Assembly (NCBI GenBank): GCA_009792885.1
Contig: WMCF01000014.1
Coordinates: 10,621,924 to 10,685,923, forward strand
DNA length: 64,000 bases
Source of the DNA: Eremophila alpestris peregrina
Taxonomy: Eukaryota > Chordata > Aves > Passeriformes > Alaudidae
Reading direction: 5' to 3'
The position numbers and the translations under genes are program-made. Under the pieces are notes generated by a model, which saw only the letters and a list, made by a program, of their open reading frames with translations, was not told the DNA's origin and made no database searches. This document shows, piece by piece, positions 12,641 through 24,800 of this stretch. Position 1 is the first letter of the stretch. Each line of letters starts with the position of its first letter.

Positions 12641-14862
12641 TGAAAAAGGAGAGAAGCTACGGAAAGAACTTAAAACCTTGTTGAGAAAGGATGCAATTTT
12701 ATGTCATTTTATTCCCTAATAGCAGAGTATTTACATAATGTCAAAGTGAAACATATTAAATAACATTGAAGGAAATCCCAGGTCTTGTCACTCCACGGCA
12801 GCCTCGACTGTTGTGACTTAGGGAAAGCACAGTTATCATTCAGAAGGGATGAAACACATAATAGGCAAACCTCTTGTTTTTCACGGGTATTAACCTTAAA
12901 TATTTGGGTAACAAAAGGTTTGTTACCATATTCTTAACTTCTGCAATCTTGTCGCTAAGATAGCAAAAACAAAATATTGAAAATCCCAGCAGTGTTTTGT
13001 ATGAATATACATGTCCCCCTAATGACAACAGAGAGCAAAAGTAACATTCAGCAGTTTTCTCCCTAAGCTAGGCATCAAATTGTCCTTGTCCCCACTATCC
13101 AACCCCTACTGCCCCGAACAACAAAACAAACTACAAAAGCCATTCCTACTGCTCTTTTTAATCTCCTCCATGGCAAAAATAACCTGGTGTTTACAAATTT
13201 TTTTATCATGGTGCTTATAGTTTGTGAACTGGAACTAAAAGACCATTTAACACATATATTTCCTCATATCTGTGAACAATTATCTTTCCAGAATGAACGT
13301 CTTGCATAGATCTCCTTGTATCTCCAAAAAATAACTCAGATTGCTTCGCAAAGCCCCATCTCGTCAAGCAGACTGAGGACTCCCTCACAGGATGAATGGG
13401 ATTTTAATTTCAAGCAACTACATTTCTATCACCAAAACTATACATGCAGCCAGAGAAAAATGCTTTGTGTTGGCTCCTGTTCTGCACAAAGCATATGCTC
13501 TTTCGCAAAAAACAGACTATAAAGGTTACTGAGCATCCCTGCTTTCTGCACAGCAATTTTTTCCCATTGAAGTGCTTCATCAGCCAGGCTGTTAAAAACA
13601 TTAACCCATCCACTCTCTGCATTCTGTACCTGCTCAAATCTCATGTGATCAGCGATAAGCAAGGAGTACCTCCCCACAAAGTAAAGGTTCAGCCTGCTTT
13701 ATGGTTCAAAATTAACCCCTTGCAGCAAGTATCATCCATGGTGGTTTATAGCATCCCCATTATCAGTCCCCAGAGCACTGGAACGGGATTAGAGAATGAC
13801 CTACAAGTTTGGCACAGACGTAAAATGAATTAGAGGAACCGAAAGTACTTTTGGTTCTGTCTGTCTCTGAAAGAATGCTGTCTGCTAGCGTTCTTTACTG
13901 GGACAAAAAAAATCCCTGTGGGGCACAGAGCCTGGCCTGGTAGCATCCCAAGGCTCTTCACTGCCCATGGGGGCCCTTGATTTCAGCAAGGATGGAGAAA
14001 ATTCCAGGTCTTCCCTCCACTTATAACAACAAACTTTTGCTGCTTCCCCAAGGAGGCTGTGGAGACTTGTTGCCATATGGTCAGATGTGTCCGAGATGCT
14101 TCTGCTCTCAAACCACAGCTGAAGGCTGCTGTACTTCCACCTAATCAGTCTGACTTCAACAGTGCCACAAAACCAGGCCCACTTATGAAATTTCCATCTT
14201 TTATTAAAACCACGAGCAGTTACAGGGTGTAAATATCATGTATTCAATTTACGAACACTAGCAAATGAAAGCACTCTTTTATGACTGCAGCATCCTTTAG
14301 GTTTCTGAAATAACTACTGTTCCTTGCATGGATACCTATGTGCTCCACAGGCTTCTACTTCAGTCCCTGAGAGTGCATACAAAGTGAGCTGCGAGCAAGA
14401 AATAAACTGTTCTGTAGCTACAGCATACAGGGATGAGGAATCAAGATTAGGAAGCAAAAGACACGTTCTTATGTAGTCCTAGCTTCAGATTTATGTAACC
14501 ATGACCAGTTTCAAAGGTGGGCCAGCAAAGAAAAAACACATATATTTCAAAACACTGGCAACAACTAGAACTGTCTCCTTTTAAAGGCATGTATGCACCT
14601 TAATAAACTTGTATATGCCCATGAAAACCTCTAGCAGCATAAAACCAATTATTTCAGGTATGGTTTCACATTACACTTAATCCAATCTAAGTGTGAAGCT
14701 GCTGCCAAAGAAGGATTGTACCCTCCTTCTTCCCTACAGTTACATCAGAGGAAGCAAGTTGTACTTGCGCACCACTTCTGAACAAGGAAGAATAGAAGTG
14801 ATAAAAGTGCTCAGAAACACACAGTTTGTGTATGATGGTGCTTATCTAAAATTTAGAGGGAA

Positions 14863-15387
14863 TCAGTGTAGCCAGCAGGACCAGGGCAGTGATTGTCCCC
14901 CTGTACTCAGCACTGGTGGCGCCACACCTCAAATCCTATGTTCAGTTTTGGACCCCTCACCACAAGAAAGACATTGAGGTGGTGGAGATGGAAAACAGAA
15001 CTGGTGAAGGATCAAGAGCACAAGCCCTGTGAGAAGTGAGTGAGAGAGCTGGGGGTGTTTAACCTAAAGAAAAGGAGGCTCAGGGGAAGTAGCCTGACTG
15101 AGGGGGTCAGTCTCTTCTCCCACATAACAAGTGACAGGATCAGAAGTAAAGGTCTCAAGTTGTGCCAGGGGATGTTTAGGAAATGGGTATTAGGAAAAGT
15201 TTCTTCATAGAAAGGGCTGCAAAGCATTGGAATAGTCTGCCCAGAGAAATGATTGAGTCATCATCCCTGGAGGCATTTAAAAAGACACATGGATGTGGCA
15301 CTTAAGGACACGGGTGGACTTGGCAGTGCTGGGTTAATGGCTGGAGTATCTTAAAGGTCTTTTCCAACCTAAATGACTCCATGATTG
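14863..15387 (+). mobile_element. CR1 LINE 3'-end fragment
   Basis: This is a 5'-truncated CR1 copy in plus orientation. It begins in the 'gtgtagccagcaggacc' segment and runs through 'ttcagttttggacccctcac', 'agaaaaggaggctcagggga', 'gtctgcccagagaaatgatt', 'ggcagtgctgggttaatgg' and the family end 'ttttccaacctaaatgactc' followed by 'catgattg'. About 60 bases appear missing near 15085-15100, where the 'ctacaactacctgaaagg' block of the family (present in the copy at 49340) is absent. No coding capacity remains. It is antisense to JARID2 within the 30.6-kb intron. Confidence 0.93.
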
Positions 15388-18300
15388 TTTAAATGCATAC
15401 CAACACCACGGCTTTGCTCTTTGCTTCTTAATGCAAGGATCTCTGCTGGAATGACCTATTTAGCGTGCATTTGGCAACAACAGACAGATTGGCATGAGCA
15501 GCAGAAAGAACAAAAAAAAATCCTGTTTCCGTCCTCAAAATAAATTGCTCACTTTGTCCTCACTGAAAGGGTACGCACTGTGTAATGCTCATAAATACGC
15601 AAACAGAAAAAACTTCGCAAGACGGAAAAGGATGAGGACAGAACTTAAAATAATCCCACATCTAAACGTCATGCAAACACCCAACACACAGCCAGAAATA
15701 TCCAGACTATTCAAAAATAAACAGTAAACCACCTTCTCTCAACAGAATGTTGTTTTCCTTCTACTTCTTTTGAGAGACTTAAAACACATACCGATGACAT
15801 AAAGTTCAAAAAAGCCTCAGCCTGAGGAAGTCTCACCTCCTTTGGGTATGCTTCTTTCCTACTGAACTGACTATTTAGGTCTAAGAAAGTAAATTTCAGC
15901 CACAGACTAAAACTCCACAACAGAAAGATCCTGATTGCAAAAAGTCAAGCTAAGCTACAAAACATTTCTCCTGACACAAAATATACTTTTTGAAGCTTTT
16001 TTAGAGTAGAACTTCTTCTTAGTTAAATATTTTAGGAAACTGCATTCTTTGTAATTAAAACACTACAGGTCGTGTTAACTAAAAGTGCTTCAGAATGTCT
16101 TTTAAAACAGCATAGCCTAGCACCATTCCTTTCACTTGTAAAGAAGTTCACATTCAGGAAAAAAGACTTAATACACAAAGGCAGTCTTTTCTTTACAAAG
16201 CAAAGTTCAGACTAGTAGTAGCAGTTAGTGTTAAATTTAGTAAACATTAATATTCTAGATAACAGTGCATGTTGTGTCAGCCACAAATCAAGTATTAAAC
16301 TATCAGTATGTGAGATTTTGTTGTACATCAGTACAAAAATCTGATTCTTTTCAGTTTAGTACTCCATAACTCTTAAGTGAAAACAAATCATAAGTAGTGG
16401 AAAACATACACAAAACCAAATACATACAAGCAGATTTGTAATATATTCCCACGCATGTTTATCTATTTATAGAAAATTCTGGGTTTTCGTGGACATTCTG
16501 ACGCCTAAGCATCTCAAATGGAAAGAGATTTGTAAAACAATCTTCTATGAACGTTTTCTAATCTCCAGCAATCTGCAGGCTTCTATCTAACTTCCTGCTT
16601 AGAATGTGCTACCATATGTCCTTGCTGTTTGGTCTCATTACCTTTCACTTACTTTTGCTTTTGTCTTTTCCTGCTTTTCTGTAGCCTGATATATCCTTTT
16701 TCTTGATAACAGCAGGACAAGGAGTTAGGTTTCCAAACATGATAGGAACCATAGCTGAAGCAGCTGCTTGAGCGGTACAGTTTTGTGACAGATTCCCATT
16801 TTCCTTCTCACTGCAATGTGCTTTTCACTTAACAATTAAGGGAAGGCTCTGGCACAGCTGGGCATTCTACCTCACAGATTTTGTTCTGACCACTCCATGC
16901 TGATATAATTACAGCTTCCCCTCTGCCGAGTACCTGGGTTATTTACTTCATTGCTATGACATTTTGCTGGCATGGTGAAATATTTATGTCTGGGGTTTGC
17001 TTGGCTCTGTACCCCTGATCTCAGTGAGGTCTGAAGTGCACCATCTTTAGGTCTCATTGGAGGTGATAAACCAAGTATGTGAATTGTGTAACTGCACCAT
17101 ACACGTGGCATTCGGTCTGGCAACACAGCATGTCTGTACAGAAAAATGCACTTGTGTGTGCAGATTTGTTCAGTAAGGTAAACTTACCTGAACGTGACAG
17201 GCTGCAGAAATGTTCTGCCCTCATTTAAAAGTAAAATTAACAAGTAATTTAGGCTTTAATAGCCAGGTGTCTGCTAGAAATCAGATGATTATCAAGTGTG
17301 TAATTTCCACCTCAAAGTCGACCATGTTACAGGCACTTCTAGGCAAGCCCAAGATGAGCATGCAAAACTTGTTGCTGGAGGTATCATTCTTCATGGGACA
17401 AGAAGGAAATCTTTATCACTATCACATGTGCTGGCAGGAAGCATGGCTAAGCTACATTTTACCCTTTCAATCCTCAGAATAAGTCTAAGACATTCCCTCC
17501 CAAGCTTCTAGAAGACCACCAGTTCATGTGAACAGGGCTTCAAAGTTAAAAAAAGTTGTCTACATCAATAATGCCAAAACTTATATGAAACATATTCTTT
17601 TTTCCCCAAACTGTGAGGGATAACATATGGATAAATCAACAAAATGGGGTGGGAAAAAATTCCCCTTAGGACACAAGATCTTGTTGGCTGCTCCTGGAGC
17701 ACACCTGAATGCACCAGGCAGTGTTTCTGACTGTACTCACACACCTCTGCCACCACGGTGTCCCAAAGCTATGCTGCCAGGTCTTTCAACAGCACCACAA
17801 CAAGAGCAGGAAAGCAGGCATGCAAAGGAGTCCTTTGAACTGCATTTCCTCTCCCACATGCCCCAAAGCTACTGGGATAGTACTTTCTGCCCATACCAGT
17901 GGGATCTGTTGCCCATTTGATAGCACACGGCTCTGTCACTACTGCCAGCAAGTCTGCAGTAGTGGAAACAGAGATTCAATCAGCATCTGTGTCCCCAAAC
18001 CTGTTTGTACCAGGAAGGGAACAGAAGTTAAGAGACCTGGTTGCTCCCATCCATGAAGATATTCAGTGCAGGTAACTGGTGCAAAGCATGGGGTCACTCT
18101 CAGATAAGGCTCCTTCAAAATAATTTGCAAGACAATGTAATCCAAGACAAAACCTAGACCTGTACTACCAGGTGAGAGTGTAATTCTTAATCCTGTCATA
18201 TGATTAAAAGACTCTGGGCTACTTTTGAGTAAATTAAACATTCCAGAAAGGTTGAATGCAATAATACTCAGAAGCAGTTTTTATGAAGACCTTTGTTCAC

Positions 18301-21300
18301 TCAATCATTTTTCTTTCTGTGGGCCAGTAAATCAAAATCGAGCCTAAACTAACAACACAATTTTAAACCAGACCTAAGTTTTCAAGTGAGCCAATGAATG
18401 CACAATATTAAGCACCTTCAGTCCTTGATTGTTGAACCTAACAGGGCACGTTTCTGTAAAAATAGCACTTCTTTAGAGCACTCCTTCCTCTAAAACTTCA
18501 GCCACAATGAATGCATGCACATTTTCCGTTGAGATTTTTGTGTGTGTGTGATTTTTTAAAATGGGAAACAGGTGGTTTCTGAGTACCTCCTCTCCTGTTA
18601 ACAATAGAAAGGTGTTTGGGAATGGCATTTAATGAACAATAATTGAGCTAACCCATATGCTTCACAACTAGTTCAAAGTACAGCTAGACACAAACTTTTT
18701 TCGCTAAAAACTGCTCCAATTATCATTAATTCTGGAACCGCCTGTTTTTCCTGGCAATGCTCACTGATTACAAGAAGGTACTTGCAGTCTCCAAACCCAC
18801 CTCATGCCATGCAGTTTAGCAGACACACTTACACCTACTATATGAAACAGCTGGCTCTTCAAACAACACATAAGACAGCACTGGGCAAAGTGGGAGTCCT
18901 TAAAAGCTGCTGGGCACTGTTATCATCCCCCACCACTTTAACCGTGTTAGGAGGAACTGGACAACTCCAGCCACCATAAATGGGCCTTCTACATACTCCA
19001 CATTGCCTATATAAGCAGTCACAATGACACAGGTATGGAGAGCTTGCCTGCTAGACTGAGGCCCATCCTAGACAGTTTATAGAGGAAGCTGTAGAAAAAA
19101 CCCACTGTGTTCAGGTTTCACCAGTGGGTCCAGTAAGTGCAGGTGTTTCAGTGGTCTGTATAACCTTGAGAGGGCTAAATCACACTAGGTACTAAATGCC
19201 CTGGATTTTTGCCCTGAAACATCCACAGTGGTCAGGGAATTTTGACACTACTCTTATGTAGTAGTAGGATTTCCCAGTGTGAACTGGAGTGCCATTCATG
19301 GACTTCAGGATACAGGGAAGCAGAGGAACAAGAAACAATCCAAAAAACCACAAGCATAATTAGTCAAAGCTGCAGCCCTGCTCCAGGAGAATGGGTCTCC
19401 TCTAACCTGACTGCTGTAAGTGGTTTTAACTGGATCTCATGCAAGACCAGTCCATCCATGCTTATCACACACAATTTGCATCACTGCGGCACTGCAGCAG
19501 GGTCACAACCTCTCATCGTGCTTAAACCAAAACTTAACTCTGAGTTACCAAGATGCAACTCCAGCACAACACAATTATAAAACCATACATCCACCTTAAA
19601 ATATCTCAACAATGGCATGCTTCCAGCTCAGACTCTAGCAGCTGTAGAAAGGCTGATTTAAATACATTAAAGACCATCAAATACTGAAACCCTTCCAACC
19701 GTTCCATGTGCCAGTGGCTGTGGCAAGTACAGGAGGGTTTATCAGCTGCTGTCCAGAGAGAAAGAGCAGTGGGAGTGTGACCAAATGAGGAAATGGCAGC
19801 TGAATGAAGCTCCCAAGAAGCAGTTTTCTTACAGCCTTTGGCATCAGATCACATTACAGCAACTGTCCTACAGACTTGTCCATAAAACCAGGACCAAAGC
19901 CTTATTCCTCCATAAGTAAGTGTGGGATCTGGACAATCAGAAAGACAATGATTTTTTTAATCTACTTTCTCCAGGGCTATAATACCTGAGATTGGACAAA
20001 AATTTTTCCTCTCCATACAGACATGTGGTGAGCTGTACATGGCAATAGATGGCAGAAGAGATCCTTCTGAATACTGGAGACAGGTGGTGCCACCCTTCCT
20101 TTGTCCTGCAACAGTTCTTAAAAATTCCCATTCTGGAGTAGCTCGATTTCTAGTGTAAGAACTAGTACTTCAACCTTTGACTTTCCCAAGTTGTACTCCA
20201 GCTGTGTCTACATTGTACATATTGCACACTGCATAAAGCCACACAGGCTAAGCCTTCAAATTCATCAGTCTACATGGAAATGAATCTATCAACAATGCTG
20301 CAGACTGTAAGTCCTACAAATGCTCCTCCCAAATTCCTGGTTATGGCTGACACCCTCAACACCACAGCCAACAGCATTCAGCTGAGCCAGCTCAGATATG
20401 CCCACAGAAGCTGCAAAGGTGCATAGTAATACAAAACCAGCCTCGTTCAGAGGGAACAAGAAACAGGAAGTTTACTTTGGTATTCCAGAAGTCTGTTTTG
20501 GAGGGGGCTGTGTCCTGGATGCATCTCTTTCCCTGCTGTTCTTTGGGATATGCATGCTACAGAGACTGCACCCTAGCTTATGACACCTGATTCTTTGGGA
20601 CTAAGCCATGGTGGGAGTCACTGCACTGGTATGAAGCAGTACCAAGCACCAGCTGATGAGCACTAACTTCAGCAGTACCATAAAAGCTACAACTTCTGAC
20701 TCCTCCCCATGCCCGCCCTGTGCACAGCTTACTTCTGCTCCTGCACCCGTGCTCCAGAGGCATTCCTCATCTCAGGCTGCTACTTGGTTCTCTTCATCAG
20801 AGCACTCTGCAAGCTGCCTACCAGGCACAGCTGAGCACAGCTACCTGCAAAAGCACCTGGCAAATGGAGACTAGGATTTCCAGTTCCTGCATCCAGAAAT
20901 GAGGACTGCCCCTCCATTCTAGCAGTGTGACCCAAGATTCCCACTTTTCAGCTTGAGCCAAAACCACCATGCCATACCAGAAAGCAAGAAGAACATCACC
21001 AAGGAGTAGCTTTAGGCCAGGTTTGCCATTTTATGCTGTGCTGCTGCACAGAGAAGAGCATCACCACATGCTAGAAAGTTAAAATGCAAAACCACAGCAG
21101 CCAAAAAAAAGAATTAAGGAACTCATTTACATTTGCTTGGTTTTTAATAATAACTACCAGATGTCTGAGTGTGTACTATGTCTACGAACTTCTCTTCAAG
21201 AAGAAAACCACAAGAACAAAGTTATTTTTTCACATTAAACCCTGTCCCTTATGCTGGAAATAAACAAGGTTGAACTCCATGCTAATAGGCACTTTCCTTA

Positions 21301-22737
21301 CTGGAAGGAGGATGCAATTTCCAAATTAATTTGCAAGATCTCCACCTACTGGCAAGGAACTTGTCACGGTCCTGCTGCAGTACTCACTGAAGGTAGAAGT
21401 ATGAAGCACCCTCACAAGTCTTCTGATATTCAGGTAGAGCAGGAAAGCCAAGGGGCACAAAATGGTCTCCCCTTCCACTTCACTTCTCTCCAACACCATG
21501 GAATTGAAGGCAATTTTGTTAACTTTGTTATCTACCACAGGCTTTGATTATTTTCAAAAGCATTTTTGACCCCTACAAAAAGATTTCCCACCCTATTGGA
21601 AGACAGCCTATAGAATGTTAAAACCTGCCCATTTTGAGAAAACTTGAGCACTGCCTGCTATTTAATTACTGAGAGGTCAAAACTACTTCTAGCACAACAC
21701 ACTGTGCAGCTTCAGTATTCTTCTAGTATTATTTTCAGTGTTCTCAAACATCTGAAGGACATCTGCAAAACCTGCTCACTTCCCAGTTCCCAAGCAAGAG
21801 GCATTAAACAAAACCAGCACCGTTCAGATGACAGAGCTCCCCACTTCCTTACTCATGCAACGCCTGGGCACTACCCCACCCCCTGGTCTCTGATCAGTTC
21901 AGAGCTGCTCTTTGTCCTCTATGATACAGCAAAGAATACCAAACATATCAGCAACTCCCTCCCTAGTAATTTGACCACCTGCTAAAACTCAAGAGGATGC
22001 AAGATCAAAGCCATGTGACTGAAGGAAAATTCTCTTTTCACTTTGAGCAGCCTTTTCTCCCCAGTTGTGCTTCTAAAACAAATTATTTTACAGACCATTT
22101 TATTCTTGTTTTCCAGTCTCAGAAAAACATGTGTACCTCAACTCTAGCAATCGTTCACCTTCGCCCTAAAAGCCACTTGCACCAGCCAGAAAGCCACAGA
22201 TTACTTCTGGCAGAAATGTCAGAAATAACAGTGTATGGGTCATTCTAGCCATCATCTGAATGGCTGAGAAACTTCCTGTTCAATTAAGCTCTGCATTAAT
22301 CCCTAACATTTGAATAAAATGTTCCATCTACTGGCAGGAAGTGATAAAAGTCAGTAGGTTGTGGGCATTTTAACCTCTTGCAGAGGTTGCAGCTTGCAAT
22401 TTAACCACACCTGTAACCATGTATCTGCACTTCCCACAGGGACAGCCTTTAGAAGGCTCCTCTACCATCTGGCTACTACCAGGAACTCAACATTTCTCTT
22501 GTAAAAACTACAATGTTTAGACACACAGTGAGGGGAAAAAAAAAAACCCACACAGAGACACAAGACATCCTATATCTGCTGCACAGACTTTATTCTGATA
22601 AGCAGCAAAGTGATCACTTTTGCATAGAAGACCCATCAGTCACATTGGCTGTCTTGCCAAAAAGGATTACTAAACAGAAACATGCAAGTGAGCTATCAGG
22701 GGAAGAAAATAAAATAAAAATCAGTATATTCCGTTAA

Positions 22738-22811
22738 GTTAATCCTATGCTATTCTTATATAATACTGATTTCCATTATGTTAAACCTTTGCTATTCTTA
22801 TATAACTCTGA
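22738..22811. repeat. Direct duplication, 32-bp units 42 bp apart
   Basis: Copies at 22738-22769 and 22780-22811 share gttaa-cct-tgctattcttatata and end ctga, with four mismatches in 32. The 10 bases between them (tttccattat) are not duplicated. It is AT-rich intronic sequence. Confidence 0.8.
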
Positions 22812-23421
22812 AGATAAAATACAAACTTCAGCAGGTGCTGTCTCTACTTTTCGGTCTCTTTTCCTTCATCATTGTGATTTTTTGCATTGAGTTTCTCTTG
22901 GAAGCAAACCACGACCCTCTCCAGGCTTCCTCCCCAGGAGTCAAACAGCTCATTCTTGCAAGTCAATCAGGCAGATGCAGTCAATTGTCCCAGTAACTCT
23001 GTTCATGCCTTCTTTCAAGCCATGCCACATCCTGCTACCAGTCAAACTGGCCTGAAAAGGGAAAGGGGCCATTCACCTCAAACCTCTTCTTTACATGGAT
23101 GCTAAATCCTATGAGAGGGGGCTGGCTGGACTGCCAGAGCATGCTGTCTTTCTCTTCCTCCTGAATGCCAGAAAAAGTAGTTGGGAACTAATGATATGAA
23201 TGGAAACTATGGTAACAATTCCTGTGCCACCACAATCTATAGCCTTCCCTGCAGACTCTCTTTCTTTACCTGCAGTAGTAAGTATTCAATACTTTCTTGC
23301 TTCCTGTCACATGTGTCACATTCCCCTGCCCCTGGAGACTCCAGTAAAAAGATATGGTGCATATCGAGCTCATTTCAGTACCAGGTAATCACAGTAAAAA
23401 ACCCTCACAGACACACACTAA

Positions 23422-23539
23422 TTGTGAGTACACACCACACATCTGTCCAGGAAGTGAAAATATACAGTCCCTCTGAGAAGGCTCTCTTCACAGGAGAGTG
23501 AGATTCATCAGTGCTTCTTCCCTAACACCCTCCTGAATT
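23422..23539 (+). repeat. Left arm of a 112-bp near-perfect inverted repeat
   Basis: Bases 23428-23539 (gtacacaccacac ... ccctcctgaatt) are the reverse complement of 24389-24500 with only two mismatches. Six further matching bases (ttgtga, 23422-23427) extend the arm beyond a 7-bp insertion in the partner. The 849-bp loop between the arms is not obviously repetitive. I do not recognise the arm as a known transposon end. Confidence 0.95.
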
Positions 23540-24388
23540 TTACTTTTAGGATACACAGTGGTACATGAGCAGCAGGACAGCTGATATTTGATGATACAAT
23601 TCAGATAAACCGGAGCTTGCTGATAGTGAAAGGGGAAATTCAGGTTCCTGCTGGTTCTGCATCCCATTGTGCACTCTGACCAGGAAGCAGTGGGAGGGCA
23701 CAGTCCAAGTGGTGGCAGGGGAGGACAGATGGAATGGGACCACACCTTCCTGGAGCAGCAACTGCTGCATTGCCTCCCCTGCATCCTCCCACCCTGCATG
23801 AGTGGGTTCAGTGTGGTTTAAACTGATCTCAGAGAGGCTGCTTCAGAAAAAAAGGTGTGGTATAAGTTCCTCCCTTCACCTCCAGCCACACGTTCCTGCT
23901 TATGCAGGCACCAGAGCTCCTGAGACCCCTATAATCAGCTGGCTGAGGAAGTCAGTCTAGCTGAAAATTAATTTACAAGTTGGGTTTTTTACTTTTTCAG
24001 ATTGGGTTTCATAAGCACAGAAGTGCTGGTGCTGGCACAAAAGAGGTGGCATGAACACACTAGAGGGAAGAACAGGATTGCCTTTTGCACTAGCAGCTCA
24101 CATTAAGATCACCCTCAACTGCCTGAGAAACACATAAGTTACTGAACTGTAAAATTTTAACAGAAAACGTGCCTGCCAGCAATGCCAGTGTGGTCCCTCT
24201 CACTGTCAACCCTTTTGCAACAAGGAGCCTAGTTTCCACCAAGACAAGAAATGAAGACAAATTTGGGTGGGCTTTTTTACTTCATAACCTTGGGGGTCTT
24301 TAAAAAGTTTTATTTAGTAATGAAAAGGTCTGATTTCCATCACTTTTGTCCCCATGAGCAGATCACCCACTACTTTTCCCATCACTAC

Positions 24389-24513
24389 AATTCAGGAGGG
24401 TGTTAGGGAAGAAGCACTGATGAATCTCAGTCTCCTGTGAAGAGAGCCTTCTCAGAGGGACTGTATATTTTCACTTCCTGGACAGATGCGTGGTGTGTAC
24501 ACCACGCTCACAA
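24389..24513 (-). repeat. Right arm of the 112-bp inverted repeat
   Basis: This is the inverted partner of 23422-23539. Counting the arm as 24389-24500, 110 of 112 positions match. The outer end carries a 7-bp insertion, accacgc (24501-24507), absent from the left arm, followed by tcacaa, which matches the left arm again. High identity in otherwise diverged intronic DNA implies a recent inverted duplication or recent gene conversion between the arms. Confidence 0.95.
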
Positions 24514-24559
24514 ACATTTACAACAGAAATGAGAAGGGGGGGCAGTCCAGAAGCACTCT

Positions 24560-24800
24560 ACACTGACAGTGACTCTGCATAAAAGTGCAGTGAGCACTTT
24601 CTATGTGCCCCATGGGCAAAGTCCACTGGCTGGCACTGCGTTCCTCTGGAATTATCCCTGAGGTGTGGTCGCTGACAGTGATAAATCACCGGAGCAACAA
24701 CTAAGCACAGTAAATCTGTCTGAAAACGCCCAAAATACTGGGATGCTTCCCGGCACCTTCTCGCCTCCTCAGCTGCATTGAGCTAATGTTTGGTAACTGA
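24560..24800. promoter_or_regulatory. Candidate conserved non-coding element next to the inverted repeat
   Basis: About 240 bp with several retained CpGs (in tggtcgctgac, caccggagc, aaaacgccc, ttcccggc and tctcgcc) and no repeat signature, lying just outside the right arm of the inverted repeat. Suggestive of constraint only by composition. Confidence 0.18.
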
